From Plantactinospora sp039889035 (lineage in GTDB: Bacteria > Actinomycetota > Actinomycetes > Mycobacteriales > Micromonosporaceae), in contig JBDQQY010000001.1 in NCBI GenBank assembly GCA_039889035.1, positions 248,001-312,000 of the forward strand: DNA of 64,000 bases. Direction: 5' to 3'. Positions 42,612 to 51,749 of this stretch are shown piece by piece (the first letter of the stretch is position 1; every line of letters begins with the position of its first letter). The notes below the pieces were generated by a model that saw only the letters and a list, made by a program, of their open reading frames with translations, was not told the origin of the DNA and did no database searches. The position numbers were made by a program, and so were the translations under genes.

Positions 42612-43736
42612 ATGACCAGTCCACACGTCCGACAGAAAAAAAGCACGATCGTTCGTTCCATTCGCCGCGCCGCCATGGCCGGTGGGTTGCGGATCGTCTT
42701 CGGTACCCTCGAACACCTGGCGCCGGGGGCCGGCGGCCGGCTCGCGCTGCGGCTCTGGTGCACCCCGCCCCGCCGGCGTACCGCCGCCCCCACCGTGCCG
42801 GCCGGGCCGGGTGCCACCACCTTCACCGGCCCGTACGACGGCGCCCCGTTCACCGTCGAGGTCAACGGCGGTACGGTCACCGGCCGGGCCTGGGGCAGCG
42901 GCCCCCTCGTCTACCTGGCGCACGGCTGGGGCGGATCCGCCAGCCAACTGCACGGATTCGTCCCCGCGCTGGTGGCGGCCGGCTACCGGGTGGTCGCCTG
43001 GGACGCGCTCAGTCACGGCCGGTCCGGACCGGGCGTGCTCGGCCCACACCGCGGCACGCTCAGCGAGTTCGCCGACGCGCTGACGGCGGTCGTCCGGGCC
43101 CACGGCCCGGCGCACGCCGTGATCGCCCACTCGCTCGGCGCCAGCGCGACCGGGCTCGCCGTCCTCGACGGGCTGCCGGTGCGCCGGCTGGTGATGATCG
43201 CCCCGATGGCCGACCCCCTCCCCTACATCCAGGCGTTCCGGCGGACCCTCGGCATCGGCCCGGTGATCGGTGACCGGCTCGTCGCGGCGATGGAGTCGCT
43301 GGTCGGCCGGCCGATCACCGACTACGACCTGGGAGCACGAGCCGACCGGGCCGGCGAACTGCCGCCGCTGCTGGTCGTGCAGGACCGCAACGACCGGGAG
43401 GTGTACCCGGCCGACGGTGCCACCATGGCCACCGCCTGGCCGGGCCGGCTGCACCGCACCGACGGGCTCGGGCACGGTCGCATCCTGGCCGACCCCGAGG
43501 TCGTACGCCGGGCGGTCGACTTCGTCCGCGAGACCGGGACCGGGCCGCACGCCCGGCCCCGCCGTGCCAGCACCGTCACCACCCCCGCCGATGCCGCGCG
43601 GAACGGCGCGACAGTCATCGCCGGCACCGGCGGGCTACCGCTGCCCGGAACCGGCGAGGTGCGTCCGGCACCGCAGGAAGACCCGCTTCCGGTACCGCCG
43701 GAGAAGGCACCTCCGATACCGCAGGAGGCGACATGA
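42612..43736 (+). CDS. Alpha/beta hydrolase with Pro-rich C-terminal tail
   Basis: This 374-residue protein has the alpha/beta-hydrolase core: oxyanion segment LAHGWGGSASQL, nucleophile Ser in IAHSLGASATG near residue 178, Asp in VVQDRNDREV near 260 and His in DGLGHGRIL near 287. Residues ~300-374 form a low-complexity tail rich in Pro (PLPVPPEKAPPIP). GGAGCCGTC precedes the ATG. It is encoded right after a TetR gene, so it may act on the ligand that the regulator senses. Substrate unknown. Confidence 0.85.
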   Translation: MTSPHVRQKKSTIVRSIRRAAMAGGLRIVFGTLEHLAPGAGGRLALRLWCTPPRRRTAAPTVPAGPGATTFTGPYDGAPFTVEVNGGTVTGRAWGSGPLVYLAHGWGGSASQLHGFVPALVAAGYRVVAWDALSHGRSGPGVLGPHRGTLSEFADALTAVVRAHGPAHAVIAHSLGASATGLAVLDGLPVRRLVMIAPMADPLPYIQAFRRTLGIGPVIGDRLVAAMESLVGRPITDYDLGARADRAGELPPLLVVQDRNDREVYPADGATMATAWPGRLHRTDGLGHGRILADPEVVRRAVDFVRETGTGPHARPRRASTVTTPADAARNGATVIAGTGGLPLPGTGEVRPAPQEDPLPVPPEKAPPIPQEAT

Positions 43737-43813
43737 CGGGCGACGGTACCGCGATGGGCTGACCCCGCCGGGTACCCGGCTCGAAACGTGAAACCCCGTG
43801 CCACACTTGCCGG

Positions 43814-44938
43814 ATGCGGCGCCTGGTGACCCTCGTGGCGGCGGCGGCGCTGGTCCTCCCGGTCGGTGGCGCGGCAGGCCGGCCCGCCGCTGCCGGGCAA
43901 CCACCCGGGCAGGTGGCGGCCGGCATCCGCGCCGCCGGCGGCACCCCGGTCTGCACCGTCGACGACAAGCGGCTACCGGAGGTCTCCGGGCTGGCCGCCA
44001 CCGAGGACGGCTACGTGGTGGTCAACGACAATTCCGATGTGGACAACCGACGACGGATCTTCTTTCTCGACCGGGACTGCGCGGTCACCCGCTCCGTCCG
44101 CTATCCGTCCCGGCCCCGGGACACCGAGGACCTGGCCAGGGCCCCGGACGGCACCATCTGGATCGGCGACATCGGCGACAACGACCGGGTACGCGAGACC
44201 GTGGCGCTCTGGAAACTGGCTCCGGGTGCCCAGTCGCCGGTGCTGCACCGGGTCAGCTATCCGGACGGCGCGCACGACGCGGAGGCGCTGCTGCTCTCCG
44301 CCGACGGCACCCCGATCATCGTCACCAAGGACTCCGGCACGCCCGGTCTCTACGCCCCGGCCCGGGCGCTGCGGGCCGGGCAGACCACTCCGCTGCGCAG
44401 GGTCGGCCAGTTCACCCTGCCGAGGAGCACCACCAGCAATCCTTTTTCGATCTTCGGGCGACAGCTCGTCACCGGCGGCGCGGTCGCCCCGGACAGCAGC
44501 CGGGTGGCACTGCGCACCTACGCCGACGCCCTGGAGTTCGACGTACCCGACGGCGACGTGGTCCGCGCCATCACCGAGGGGACGCCGAGGGTCGTACCGC
44601 TGCCCGACGAACCGCAGGGCGAGACGATCACGTACGGTCCGGACGGCACGGCGCTGCTGACACTCTCGGAGAAGGGGGACGGCGAATCCGCCGCCGACCC
44701 CGTGCTGCTGCGCTATCCGCTGGCGGACCGGGAGCCGAAGCCCTCCCCGTCGCCCACCGGCACGCCTCGCGCTGCCCCGGGCGACACGGAGCTCGACCGG
44801 GACCGGCCGGCGGAGTCGCGCCGGGACGTCAGCGGCCAGTTCGTCGGTGCGGTGGCGCTGACGCTGCTGGTCCTGGTGGCGGTCGGCGGATTCGCCATCT
44901 GGCGGGCCCGCCGCCGGCCGTTGAGCCGAGGCCGCTAG
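43814..44938 (+). CDS. Secreted, membrane-anchored propeller-like protein of unknown function
   Basis: The 374-residue protein has an N-terminal signal peptide (cleavage near residue 28) and a C-terminal membrane helix (about 342-365) with an RARRRP stop-transfer end. In between, repeated DG-containing strands (EDGYVVVNDNS, PDGTIWIGDIGDND, ADGTPIIVTKDSG, PDGTALLTLSEKG) suggest a beta-propeller. A Pro/Ser-rich stalk (PKPSPSPTGTP) precedes the anchor. No catalytic motif is visible. It is likely displayed on the cell surface. Confidence 0.7.
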   Translation: MRRLVTLVAAAALVLPVGGAAGRPAAAGQPPGQVAAGIRAAGGTPVCTVDDKRLPEVSGLAATEDGYVVVNDNSDVDNRRRIFFLDRDCAVTRSVRYPSRPRDTEDLARAPDGTIWIGDIGDNDRVRETVALWKLAPGAQSPVLHRVSYPDGAHDAEALLLSADGTPIIVTKDSGTPGLYAPARALRAGQTTPLRRVGQFTLPRSTTSNPFSIFGRQLVTGGAVAPDSSRVALRTYADALEFDVPDGDVVRAITEGTPRVVPLPDEPQGETITYGPDGTALLTLSEKGDGESAADPVLLRYPLADREPKPSPSPTGTPRAAPGDTELDRDRPAESRRDVSGQFVGAVALTLLVLVAVGGFAIWRARRRPLSRGR

Positions 44939-45070
44939 ACCCTGGCCGAACAGGTGCACGGTGGCTCACGAGGAAGGCGTCCGCCGAGGCCGACGCCCCG
45001 CGCAAGAGCGCCGGGGGGTGACCACACCTCCTGCCCCCGGGGCAGGGCCGATCGTGAGAGGTTGGACAGC

Positions 45071-45658
45071 ATGGGTGGATCATCTGAGAACCCCGAACTC
45101 TGGACGTTCCTGGAATCACTGCACTACGGCGAGCTGCTTTCCGGGATCGTCACGGCAATCGAACGGTTCGGCGTTTTCGTGGCGCTGGACGACGGGCCCG
45201 ATCATCCGGTCTTCCCCGGGGTCGGGTTCATCTCGCCGGCAGAACTGTCCTGGCGACGCTTCCAGACAGCCTCCGATGTCGTACGGGTCGGACAGCGCGT
45301 CTCATGCCAGTTCCTCCAGTTCGACACCTGGAATCTGGAGGCCAGGCTGTCCTTGCGGGCGACGCAACCGGACCCCTTCCAGGCGTTCGCCGACGGCACC
45401 GCGGTGGGGCAGACACTGCGTGGACGGGTCACCAAGCTGGTCCCGATCGGCGTCTTCGTCCAGGTCGCCGATGGGATCGAGGGACTCGTTCACCTGCGAG
45501 AACTCACCTGGACGCCCGCGGAAGCCCCGTCGGACGTCGTCCAGGTCGGCGACGAGGTGACGGTCGTCGTCACCGAAGTCGACCGGGAGCGACGCAGGTT
45601 GGCCCTCTCCCGACGGCAGGCTCACCCGATCACCGGCGACCTTTCCGCGTCCCCGTGA
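45071..45658 (+). CDS. S1 RNA-binding domain protein (two S1 repeats)
   Basis: ATG 45071, behind GAGAGG, gives 195 residues. Two S1/OB folds are visible: GIVTAIERFGVFVALDDG near residues 25-42 and GRVTKLVPIGVFVQVADG near 120-137. Each is followed by the strand and loop typical of S1 repeats (VVRVGQRV, VVQVGDEVTVVV). The protein probably binds single-stranded RNA or the ribosome; similar two-S1 proteins occur in many actinobacteria without defined function. It converges with msrB. Confidence 0.82.
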   Translation: MGGSSENPELWTFLESLHYGELLSGIVTAIERFGVFVALDDGPDHPVFPGVGFISPAELSWRRFQTASDVVRVGQRVSCQFLQFDTWNLEARLSLRATQPDPFQAFADGTAVGQTLRGRVTKLVPIGVFVQVADGIEGLVHLRELTWTPAEAPSDVVQVGDEVTVVVTEVDRERRRLALSRRQAHPITGDLSASP

Positions 45659-45761
45659 CACGGTTCCAGGCCGGTACCGGTGCTCCCCGCTCCGCCGTAC
45701 GCCCGGTCCACGTTCGTCGCCGGAGTGAAGACCGGCACCCTCACCCGCTGATCAGGGCCGG

Positions 45762-46223
45762 TCAGCTTCCGGCGGCGCCGTCGAAGAGTCGGCGGTACTC
45801 GCCGTAGCCCTCCCGTTCGAGGTCGGCCAGCGGGACGAAGCGCAACGCGGCGGAGTTCATGCAGTACCGCATCCCGCCCCGCTCCCGTGGGCCGTCGTCG
45901 AAGAGGTGCCCGAGGTGGCTGTCCCCGTGTGCCGACCGCACCTCGGTACGGACCATCCCGAGAGTCGTGTCGTCGATCGCCACCACGTTCGCCGGTTCGA
46001 TCGGCGCAGTGAAACTCGGCCACCCGGTACCGCTGTCGTACTTGTCGACCGAGGCGAACAGCGGCTCGCCGGAAACGACGTCGACGTAGATGCCGGGCTC
46101 CTTGGTGTCCCAGTAGGCGTTCCGGAACGGCGGTTCCGTCCCGCTCTCCTGGGTGACGTGGTACTGCTGCTGGGACAGCCGGGAAACGGCCTCCGGGTCC
46201 TTGCGGTACTCCTTCGACGCCAC
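45762..46223 (-). CDS. msrB: Methionine sulfoxide reductase B, one-cysteine form
   Basis: The 153-residue protein matches MsrB: SKEYRKDP, KYDSGTGWPSF, HLGHLFDDGP and the catalytic RYCMNSAALRF (Cys121). Cys121 is the only cysteine. The four zinc-binding Cys of zinc-type MsrB and the usual resolving Cys (GCGWPSF) are absent. It is therefore a zinc-free one-Cys enzyme that needs an outside reductant for recycling. It reduces methionine-R-sulfoxide. GTG 46223 has an ideal AAGGAGG site. Confidence 0.93.
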   Translation of the reverse strand: MASKEYRKDPEAVSRLSQQQYHVTQESGTEPPFRNAYWDTKEPGIYVDVVSGEPLFASVDKYDSGTGWPSFTAPIEPANVVAIDDTTLGMVRTEVRSAHGDSHLGHLFDDGPRERGGMRYCMNSAALRFVPLADLEREGYGEYRRLFDGAAGS

Positions 46224-46491
46224 GGGTCCTCCTTGCCCGGATCCTGCCCGCCGCGGGTGCGCCGGGCACTGTTGCCACCGCCGGAAGGCGCTGGTCGCGC
46301 GGGCGGCAGAGCCGGAGTTCCCTACCCGGCCGGCGGCACCGGAAACCCCGCGGCCCCCGCCGTGCGGTCCCGTCGCCGGGGCAGCCGTTCGCGTGCGGTT
46401 GAGGCGCTGGTCACCGAAGCCGGGTGGTCAGGCAACATCCAGTCGGTAGACCTCGGTCCGATCGGAGTTTCCACCCAGATTCGGAGGACCG

Positions 46492-48075
46492 ATGACCGCA
46501 CTTGATCGGCGTACCCTGCTCCGCGCCGGCCTGACCACCGGGGCCGGACTCGCCAGCGGCGCGCTGCTCGGCGGCGCCGCCGCGACCGCCGCCCGGGACG
46601 GGGGCGCGCGGTCCGGCGCGCCCGGCTGGCGGCCCGGCGGACGGCCGGTGCTCACCCACGGGGTGCAGAGCGGCGACGCGACCGCGCACTCCGCCGTGGT
46701 GTGGACCCGGGCGGACCGGGCCGGGCGGCTGCACCTTGAGGTCGGCCGCCGTCCCGACCTGCGCGGGGCCCGCCGGGTCCGCGGCCCGGTGCTCGACCCG
46801 CGCGGCGACTTCACCGGCAAGGTACGCCTGACCGGGCTGCCCGCCGGAGAACGGCTCTACTACCGGGCCCGGGTGGAGAGCCTGGACCGGCCCGGCCTGT
46901 TCAGCGCGCCGCTCGACGGCAGCCTGCGCACCGCCCCGGGCCCCGGGGACCGGCGCGACGACATCCGGTTCGTCTGGACCGGTGACATCGCCGGCCAGGG
47001 TTGGGGCATCGCGCCCGACCTCGGCGGCATGGGCATCTTCCGCGCCATGCGGAGGGTACGCCCCGACTTCTACCTGTGCAGCGGCGACACCGTCTACGCC
47101 GACGGCCCGCTCACCGAGACGGTGACGCTGCCCGACGGGCGGACCTGGCGCAACATCGTCACCCCGGAGAAGAGCAAGGTCGCCGAGACGCTGGCCGAAT
47201 ACCGGGGACAGTTCGCCTACAACCTGCTCGACGAGCACTTCCGGGCCTTCGTCGCCGAGGTGCCGCAGGTCAACCAGTGGGACGACCACGAGGTGACGAA
47301 CAACTGGTACCCGGGCGAGATCCTGGACGACGCCCGGTACACCGAGCGCCGGGTCGACGTACTGGCCGCCCGGGCCCGGCAGGCGTTCCACGAGTGGGTG
47401 CCGACCCCGTCCGACGGGCGGCTCTACCGGCGGCTGCCGTACGGGCCGCTGCTGGACCTCTTCGTGCTGGACATGCGCACGCACAAGGATCCCAACGACG
47501 GCAACACGTACGCCGACCCGTTGCGCGGGCTGCTCGGCCGTGAGCAGCGGCAGTGGCTGGTCCGGGAGCTGAAGCGGTCGACGGCGACCTGGAAGGTGAT
47601 CGCCGCCGACCTGCCGATCGGCCTGGTGGTGCCGGACGGGGCGACCGCGCAGGAGGGCATCGCCCAGGGCGACGGCGGCGCACCGGCCGGGCGCGAACTG
47701 GAGTTCGCCGAGATCCTGCGCGCCACGCACCGCGCCGGGGTACGCGGAATCGTCTTCCTCACCGCCGACGTGCACTACACGGCGGCGCACCACTACGACC
47801 CGGCCCGGGCGGCGGTCGCCGACTTCACCCCGTTCTGGGAGTTCGTCTCCGGGCCCGCGCACGCCGGCGCGTTCGGGCCGAACACCCTGGACGGCACGTT
47901 CGGCCCCCGGGCGGTCTTCGTGCACGCCCCGCCCCGGGCGAACACCTCGCCGGCCGAGGGATTCCAGCACTTCGGCGAGGTGGCGATCGACGGCCCCTCC
48001 GGCGCGCTGACCGTGCACCTGCGCGACCAGGACGGCCGTGCACTCTGGACGACGACGCTGCCGGCGCCGCGTTGA
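46492..48075 (+). CDS. phoD: Tat-exported PhoD-type alkaline phosphatase/phosphodiesterase
   Basis: The 527-residue protein opens with a Tat signal (DRRTLLRAGLTTGAGLASG). An N-terminal PhoD_N beta sandwich (about 45-140) precedes the metallophosphatase domain. The metal-binding segments are SGDTVYADG, NQWDDHEVTNNW and LTADVHYTAAHHY. PhoD enzymes release phosphate from phosphodiesters and monoesters outside the cell, using Ca and Fe. GGAGG precedes the ATG. A strong hairpin follows the gene. Confidence 0.92.
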   Translation: MTALDRRTLLRAGLTTGAGLASGALLGGAAATAARDGGARSGAPGWRPGGRPVLTHGVQSGDATAHSAVVWTRADRAGRLHLEVGRRPDLRGARRVRGPVLDPRGDFTGKVRLTGLPAGERLYYRARVESLDRPGLFSAPLDGSLRTAPGPGDRRDDIRFVWTGDIAGQGWGIAPDLGGMGIFRAMRRVRPDFYLCSGDTVYADGPLTETVTLPDGRTWRNIVTPEKSKVAETLAEYRGQFAYNLLDEHFRAFVAEVPQVNQWDDHEVTNNWYPGEILDDARYTERRVDVLAARARQAFHEWVPTPSDGRLYRRLPYGPLLDLFVLDMRTHKDPNDGNTYADPLRGLLGREQRQWLVRELKRSTATWKVIAADLPIGLVVPDGATAQEGIAQGDGGAPAGRELEFAEILRATHRAGVRGIVFLTADVHYTAAHHYDPARAAVADFTPFWEFVSGPAHAGAFGPNTLDGTFGPRAVFVHAPPRANTSPAEGFQHFGEVAIDGPSGALTVHLRDQDGRALWTTTLPAPR

Positions 48076-48097
48076 CCGGACGGTAGCGGGACCGGCC

Positions 48098-48132
48098 GAG
48101 GGCCGGGCCGGTCGGCTGCCGGCCCGGCCCTC
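48098..48132 (+). terminator. Terminator of the PhoD gene
   Basis: GAGGGCCGGGCCGG and CCGGCCCGGCCCTC form a perfect 14-bp GC-rich stem with a 7-base loop, starting 23 bases past the stop codon. Confidence 0.65.
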
Positions 48133-48141
48133 CGGCCTCTC

Positions 48142-48231
48142 GTGCTGCGGGTGACGGACCAGCTCATCGCCGGGATCACCGCGTTCGACGCACACCTGTT
48201 CGCGGCGCTCGGGCTGCCGGCCAGCCTCTGA
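48142..48231 (+). pseudogene. C-terminal remnant of an ECF sigma factor (SigG/SigJ type)
   Basis: The short open stretch reads VLRVTDQLIAGITAFDAHLF then AALGLPASL before TGA. This is the characteristic end of ECF sigma factors with a C-terminal SnoaL-like domain (VLRVxDGxIxEITAFxxxLFxxFGLP). Nothing of the sigma regions is present; upstream is the PhoD terminator. The gene was evidently lost, leaving ~30 codons. Confidence 0.55.
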
Positions 48232-48243
48232 CCCGCCCCGCCC

Positions 48244-51132
48244 TCACCACCGGCGGGACGCGGAGCCGTCGGCGCCGACCCCGGTCCCGACCACCTGGCC
48301 CGGGTGGTCGAGCGCGGCGAGCTTGGTACGCACCTTCCCCGCCTCGACCTGGTCGACCTCGCCGAGCACCTCCAACGCCTCCCGCCAGACGTCCCCGGCG
48401 GCGCGCAGGTCTCCGAAGGCGTGGTGGGTGTCGCCGACGTGCGACAGCGTGATGCCCTCCAGGTGACGGTCGCCGAGCGCCCGGTAGAGCCGCAGCGCGT
48501 GGTCGTAGCAGCGCAGTGACCGGGACCGGTGGCCGAGATGGTGGTGCGCCCGCCCCAGACTCTCCCAGGTGTTGGCCTGGCCGTTGCGGTCGTCGAGTTC
48601 CTGGAGCTGGACGAGGGCCTGCTCGCAGTAGACCAGCGCCGAGACGTGGTCCTCCAGCAGGGTGTGGTACCAGCCGACCGCGTTGCGCGCCCGCGCCTCC
48701 CCGTGCCGGTTGCCGGCGGCCTGGAGCAGCCCGAGCGCCCGCTGGGCGTGGTCGAGCGCCTCGGGGAGCTGCCCCCGCCGCTCCCACATCAGCGACAGGT
48801 TCAGGTGCGTGTGGCCCTGCCCCACCTGGTCACCGGAGCGGCCGTACAGTTCCAGGGCGTTGCGGAGCTGGGCGTCCGCGTCGTCGAGGCGGGCCAGCCG
48901 GGTGTAGGCGCGGGCGAGGAACCGGTGCGCGACCGCCTGGGCCGCCGGTTCGGCCAGCCGGCGGGCGGCGGCCACCGCGGCGCGCTGGGTACCGACCAGG
49001 TCGTACCAGTGGCTGCTTCGGTCCAGGTAGGTGCCCAGTGCCCAGCCGAGCTGCCACGTCTGCACGTCGCGTCCGGTGCTGGCGGCGTGTTCGAGGACGG
49101 CCAGCAGCACGACGCGTTCGGCGGCGAACCAGTCCAGTGCCCGCTGGTGGTCGGCGGGACGCTCCGGGGTGACTCCGGGGCGCGACCGGCCGAGCGGAAG
49201 AGGACTCGGCTCGGTCCGCAGCAGCCCGTCGGCGGCGTCCGCGCTGTACACGTAGTGGTCGAGCAGCCGGTCGACGGCGGCCCGACGCCGCCGCTCCGAG
49301 TCGAACCGCTCCGCCACCTCGGCGGCGTACGCCCGCAGCAGGTCATGCGGGGCGTACCGGCCGTCGGACCGCTGCCCGACCAGGTTCGAGCGGGTCAGCT
49401 CGGCCAGCGTCTCCCGGGTCTCGGCCGGCGGCCGGCCAGCCAGACTGGCCGCGGCGGCGGCCGAGAGGTCCGGCCCGGGATGCAGGCCGAGCAGCCGGAA
49501 CAGTCGCGCGGCCGCGGGACTGAGCGACCGGTACGACCAGGAGAAGACCGCCCTCAGGTCGGTGGTCGGGTCGCCGGTGCTCAACGCGTCGAGCCGGTCG
49601 GCGCCCCGGCGTAGCTGGCCGGCCAGGTCGGTCAGGGAGAGGCCACGGCTGGTGGCGACCCGGGCCGCCACGATCGCCAGCGCCAGGGGCAGCCCGGCGC
49701 ACCGGGCCAGGATGTCGGCCACCGCCTGCGGCTCGTCGCCGGCCCGGTGCCCGCCGATCCGCCGCAGCAGCAGTTCCCGGGCCTCCCGGGCCGGCAGCGG
49801 GTCGACCGGCACCGGCCCGGCACCCTCGATCGCCACCAGGTCCGCCAGCCGGGCCCGGCTGGTGATCACGACCAGGCAGCCGGGGCCGCCGGGCAGCAGC
49901 GGGCGAAGCTGGGCGGCGTCCCGGGCGTTGTCCAGCAGCACCAGCATCCGCCGGTGGAACATCTCGCTGCGGTAGAGCGCGGCCTGCGCGTCGAGGTCGG
50001 TCGGGATCCGCTCGGCGGGCACGCCGAGCGCGTCGAGGAACTGCCGCACCGCCTCGGCCGGGTGCACCGCCGGACCGGCCGGGTCGAAGCCGCGCAGGTT
50101 GACGTAGAGCTGGCCGTCGGGAAACCGGTGCGCCACCTGGTGCGCCCAGTGCACCGCCAGGCTGGTCTTGCCGACGCCGGCCGTGCCGGAGACCACGGCG
50201 ATCACGGTCGCCGCCGGTCCGGGCGGCCGGGTCGCCCGGTCCAGCAGCCCGTCGAGCCGGGACAGCTCGGCCGTCCGGCCGGTGAACTCCGCCAGGTCCG
50301 CCGGAAGCTGCGCCGGCTTGGGCGCGCCCCGGGCCGCCCCGACGGTCACGGTCTCCGGTCCGGTCGGGCGGGCGGTCGGCTCCTCGTCGTGCAGCAGCGC
50401 GGTGTGTGCGGCCGCCAGCGCCGGCCCGGGGGCCACCCCGAGGTCGTCGGCGAGCCGCCGGCGCACCTCGTGGTACGCGGCGAACGCCTGCCCCCGTCGC
50501 CCGGCCGCGTGGTACGCCCGGATCAGCCGGGCGTGCGCCGCCTCGTCCAGTGGCGCGGCGACCGTCGCCTCCGCCAGGATCGGCAATCCCTCGACGGCCC
50601 GACCGGCGGCGATCATCACCTCGCCGTACCGGCCGAGTGCCGCCTGCCGTTCGCCGGCCAACGCGACCACCTTCGGATGGCTCGCCAGGGTGGGGATGTC
50701 GGCCAGCGGCGGACCGTGCCACAGCGCCAGTGCCTCGCCGAGCAGTTCCGCCGCCGCGTCGAGCTGCCCGCGCCGCTGCGCGGTCGCCGCCGCGTCGATC
50801 CGATGCCGGAACCGCGCGACGTCCAGCCCGGCGTCGGGCAGGTGCAGCGCGTAGCCGTCGCCGACCAGCCGCAACACGGTGCCCTGGTCGCGGGGGCGCC
50901 GCTCCGGCTCCAGCAGCCGGCGCAGGTGCTTGACGTGGGTCTGGATGACGTTCGCGGCGCTGGTCGGCGGCTCCCGGTCGTACCAGAGCCCGCTCATGAG
51001 GTCGGCGCGCAGCAGCGGCTTGCCGCCGGCCAGCGCCAGCAGGCCCAGCACCACCCGGCGGGCGGCGGGCCCCAGGTCGAGCGGTTCGCCGTCGCGCCAG
51101 GCCCGTACCGGACCGAGCAGCTGAATCCGCAC
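48244..51132 (-). CDS. AfsR/SARP-family regulator with NB-ARC ATPase and TPR domains
   Basis: GTG 51132 gives 962 residues, as VRIQLLGPVRAWRDGEPLDL is the typical start of SARP proteins. The OmpR-type winged helix (1-~95) and BTAD domain (~100-250) are followed by an NB-ARC ATPase, with P-loop VSGTAGVGKTSLAVHW near 320 and RMLVLLDNARDAAQL near 400. TPR repeats fill ~700-940. Such proteins activate secondary-metabolite or differentiation genes, often after phosphorylation. No biosynthetic cluster is visible in the window, so its target is unknown. Confidence 0.9.
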   Translation of the reverse strand: MRIQLLGPVRAWRDGEPLDLGPAARRVVLGLLALAGGKPLLRADLMSGLWYDREPPTSAANVIQTHVKHLRRLLEPERRPRDQGTVLRLVGDGYALHLPDAGLDVARFRHRIDAAATAQRRGQLDAAAELLGEALALWHGPPLADIPTLASHPKVVALAGERQAALGRYGEVMIAAGRAVEGLPILAEATVAAPLDEAAHARLIRAYHAAGRRGQAFAAYHEVRRRLADDLGVAPGPALAAAHTALLHDEEPTARPTGPETVTVGAARGAPKPAQLPADLAEFTGRTAELSRLDGLLDRATRPPGPAATVIAVVSGTAGVGKTSLAVHWAHQVAHRFPDGQLYVNLRGFDPAGPAVHPAEAVRQFLDALGVPAERIPTDLDAQAALYRSEMFHRRMLVLLDNARDAAQLRPLLPGGPGCLVVITSRARLADLVAIEGAGPVPVDPLPAREARELLLRRIGGHRAGDEPQAVADILARCAGLPLALAIVAARVATSRGLSLTDLAGQLRRGADRLDALSTGDPTTDLRAVFSWSYRSLSPAAARLFRLLGLHPGPDLSAAAAASLAGRPPAETRETLAELTRSNLVGQRSDGRYAPHDLLRAYAAEVAERFDSERRRRAAVDRLLDHYVYSADAADGLLRTEPSPLPLGRSRPGVTPERPADHQRALDWFAAERVVLLAVLEHAASTGRDVQTWQLGWALGTYLDRSSHWYDLVGTQRAAVAAARRLAEPAAQAVAHRFLARAYTRLARLDDADAQLRNALELYGRSGDQVGQGHTHLNLSLMWERRGQLPEALDHAQRALGLLQAAGNRHGEARARNAVGWYHTLLEDHVSALVYCEQALVQLQELDDRNGQANTWESLGRAHHHLGHRSRSLRCYDHALRLYRALGDRHLEGITLSHVGDTHHAFGDLRAAGDVWREALEVLGEVDQVEAGKVRTKLAALDHPGQVVGTGVGADGSASRRW

Positions 51133-51299
51133 GAGCGCCCCCCGCCGTCCGTCCACCGCCGCCGCGCGCAGGATGATCCGGATGCGGCGGCCAACTGCCG
51201 TCGAACTTAGATCAGCGCCGGTTGATGTGCCTATCGGACCAACGGCGGTTTCCGGACGTACGCCCGACCACCGGCCCGGCGCCCCCGCGTCGACCGTCC

Positions 51300-51345
51300 T
51301 TGACAACTGCCAGTGCTGTAGCTCTATAGTGCTAGGAGACTAGAT
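51300..51345 (+). promoter_or_regulatory. Promoter and candidate operator of the GntR-ABC operon
   Basis: TTGACA (51300-51305) and TATAGT (51325-51330) form a strong promoter with a long spacer of 19 bases. Two CTAG tetramers lie just downstream, at 51332-51335 and 51340-51343. CTAG is rare in high-GC genomes, and the pair is a plausible site for autoregulation by the YtrA-type regulator encoded next. Confidence 0.5.
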
Positions 51346-51359
51346 AAATAGAGGTAGCA

Positions 51360-51749
51360 GTGATCGACTTCCACCTGGACGCCCGCTCGGGCCTCGCTCC
51401 GTACCTCCAGCTGGTCCAGCAGGTCCAGCAGGCGCTGCGGCTCGGCCTGCTCTCCGCCGGTGACCAGCTCCCGACGGTCAAGGAGGTCGTGGCGCGGTTG
51501 GCGATCAACCCGAACACGGTCCTGAAGGCCTATCGGGAGTTGGAGCACCAGGGTCTGGTCTCACCCCGGCCTGGGGTGGGGACGTTCGTGACCCGGACGT
51601 TGACCGACGACTCCCTCGCCGCGCACGAGTCGCTCCGCGCGGAGCTGGTCGCGTGGCTGTCCAGGGCGCAGCGCGCGGGCCTGGACGCGGACAGCATCGA
51701 AGCCCTCTTCATGACCACATTCAGAAAGGCCACAGAGGTGACACCATGA
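51360..51749 (+). CDS. GntR-family (YtrA subfamily) transcriptional regulator
   Basis: The 129-residue protein has the GntR winged helix (LPTVKEVVARLAINPNTVLK, residues ~40-60) and only a short C-terminal dimerisation part, as in the YtrA subfamily. YtrA proteins control adjacent ABC transporters that answer cell-wall-active compounds. The GTG start follows GAGGTAGCA. The stop overlaps the start of the ABC ATPase gene (ATGA), making a three-gene operon. Confidence 0.92.
   Translation: MIDFHLDARSGLAPYLQLVQQVQQALRLGLLSAGDQLPTVKEVVARLAINPNTVLKAYRELEHQGLVSPRPGVGTFVTRTLTDDSLAAHESLRAELVAWLSRAQRAGLDADSIEALFMTTFRKATEVTP

Noticed and set aside
45011..45040. CCGGGGG/CCCCCGG hairpin upstream of the S1-domain gene
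   Set aside because: A 7-bp stem with a 16-base loop is expected by chance in DNA this GC-rich.
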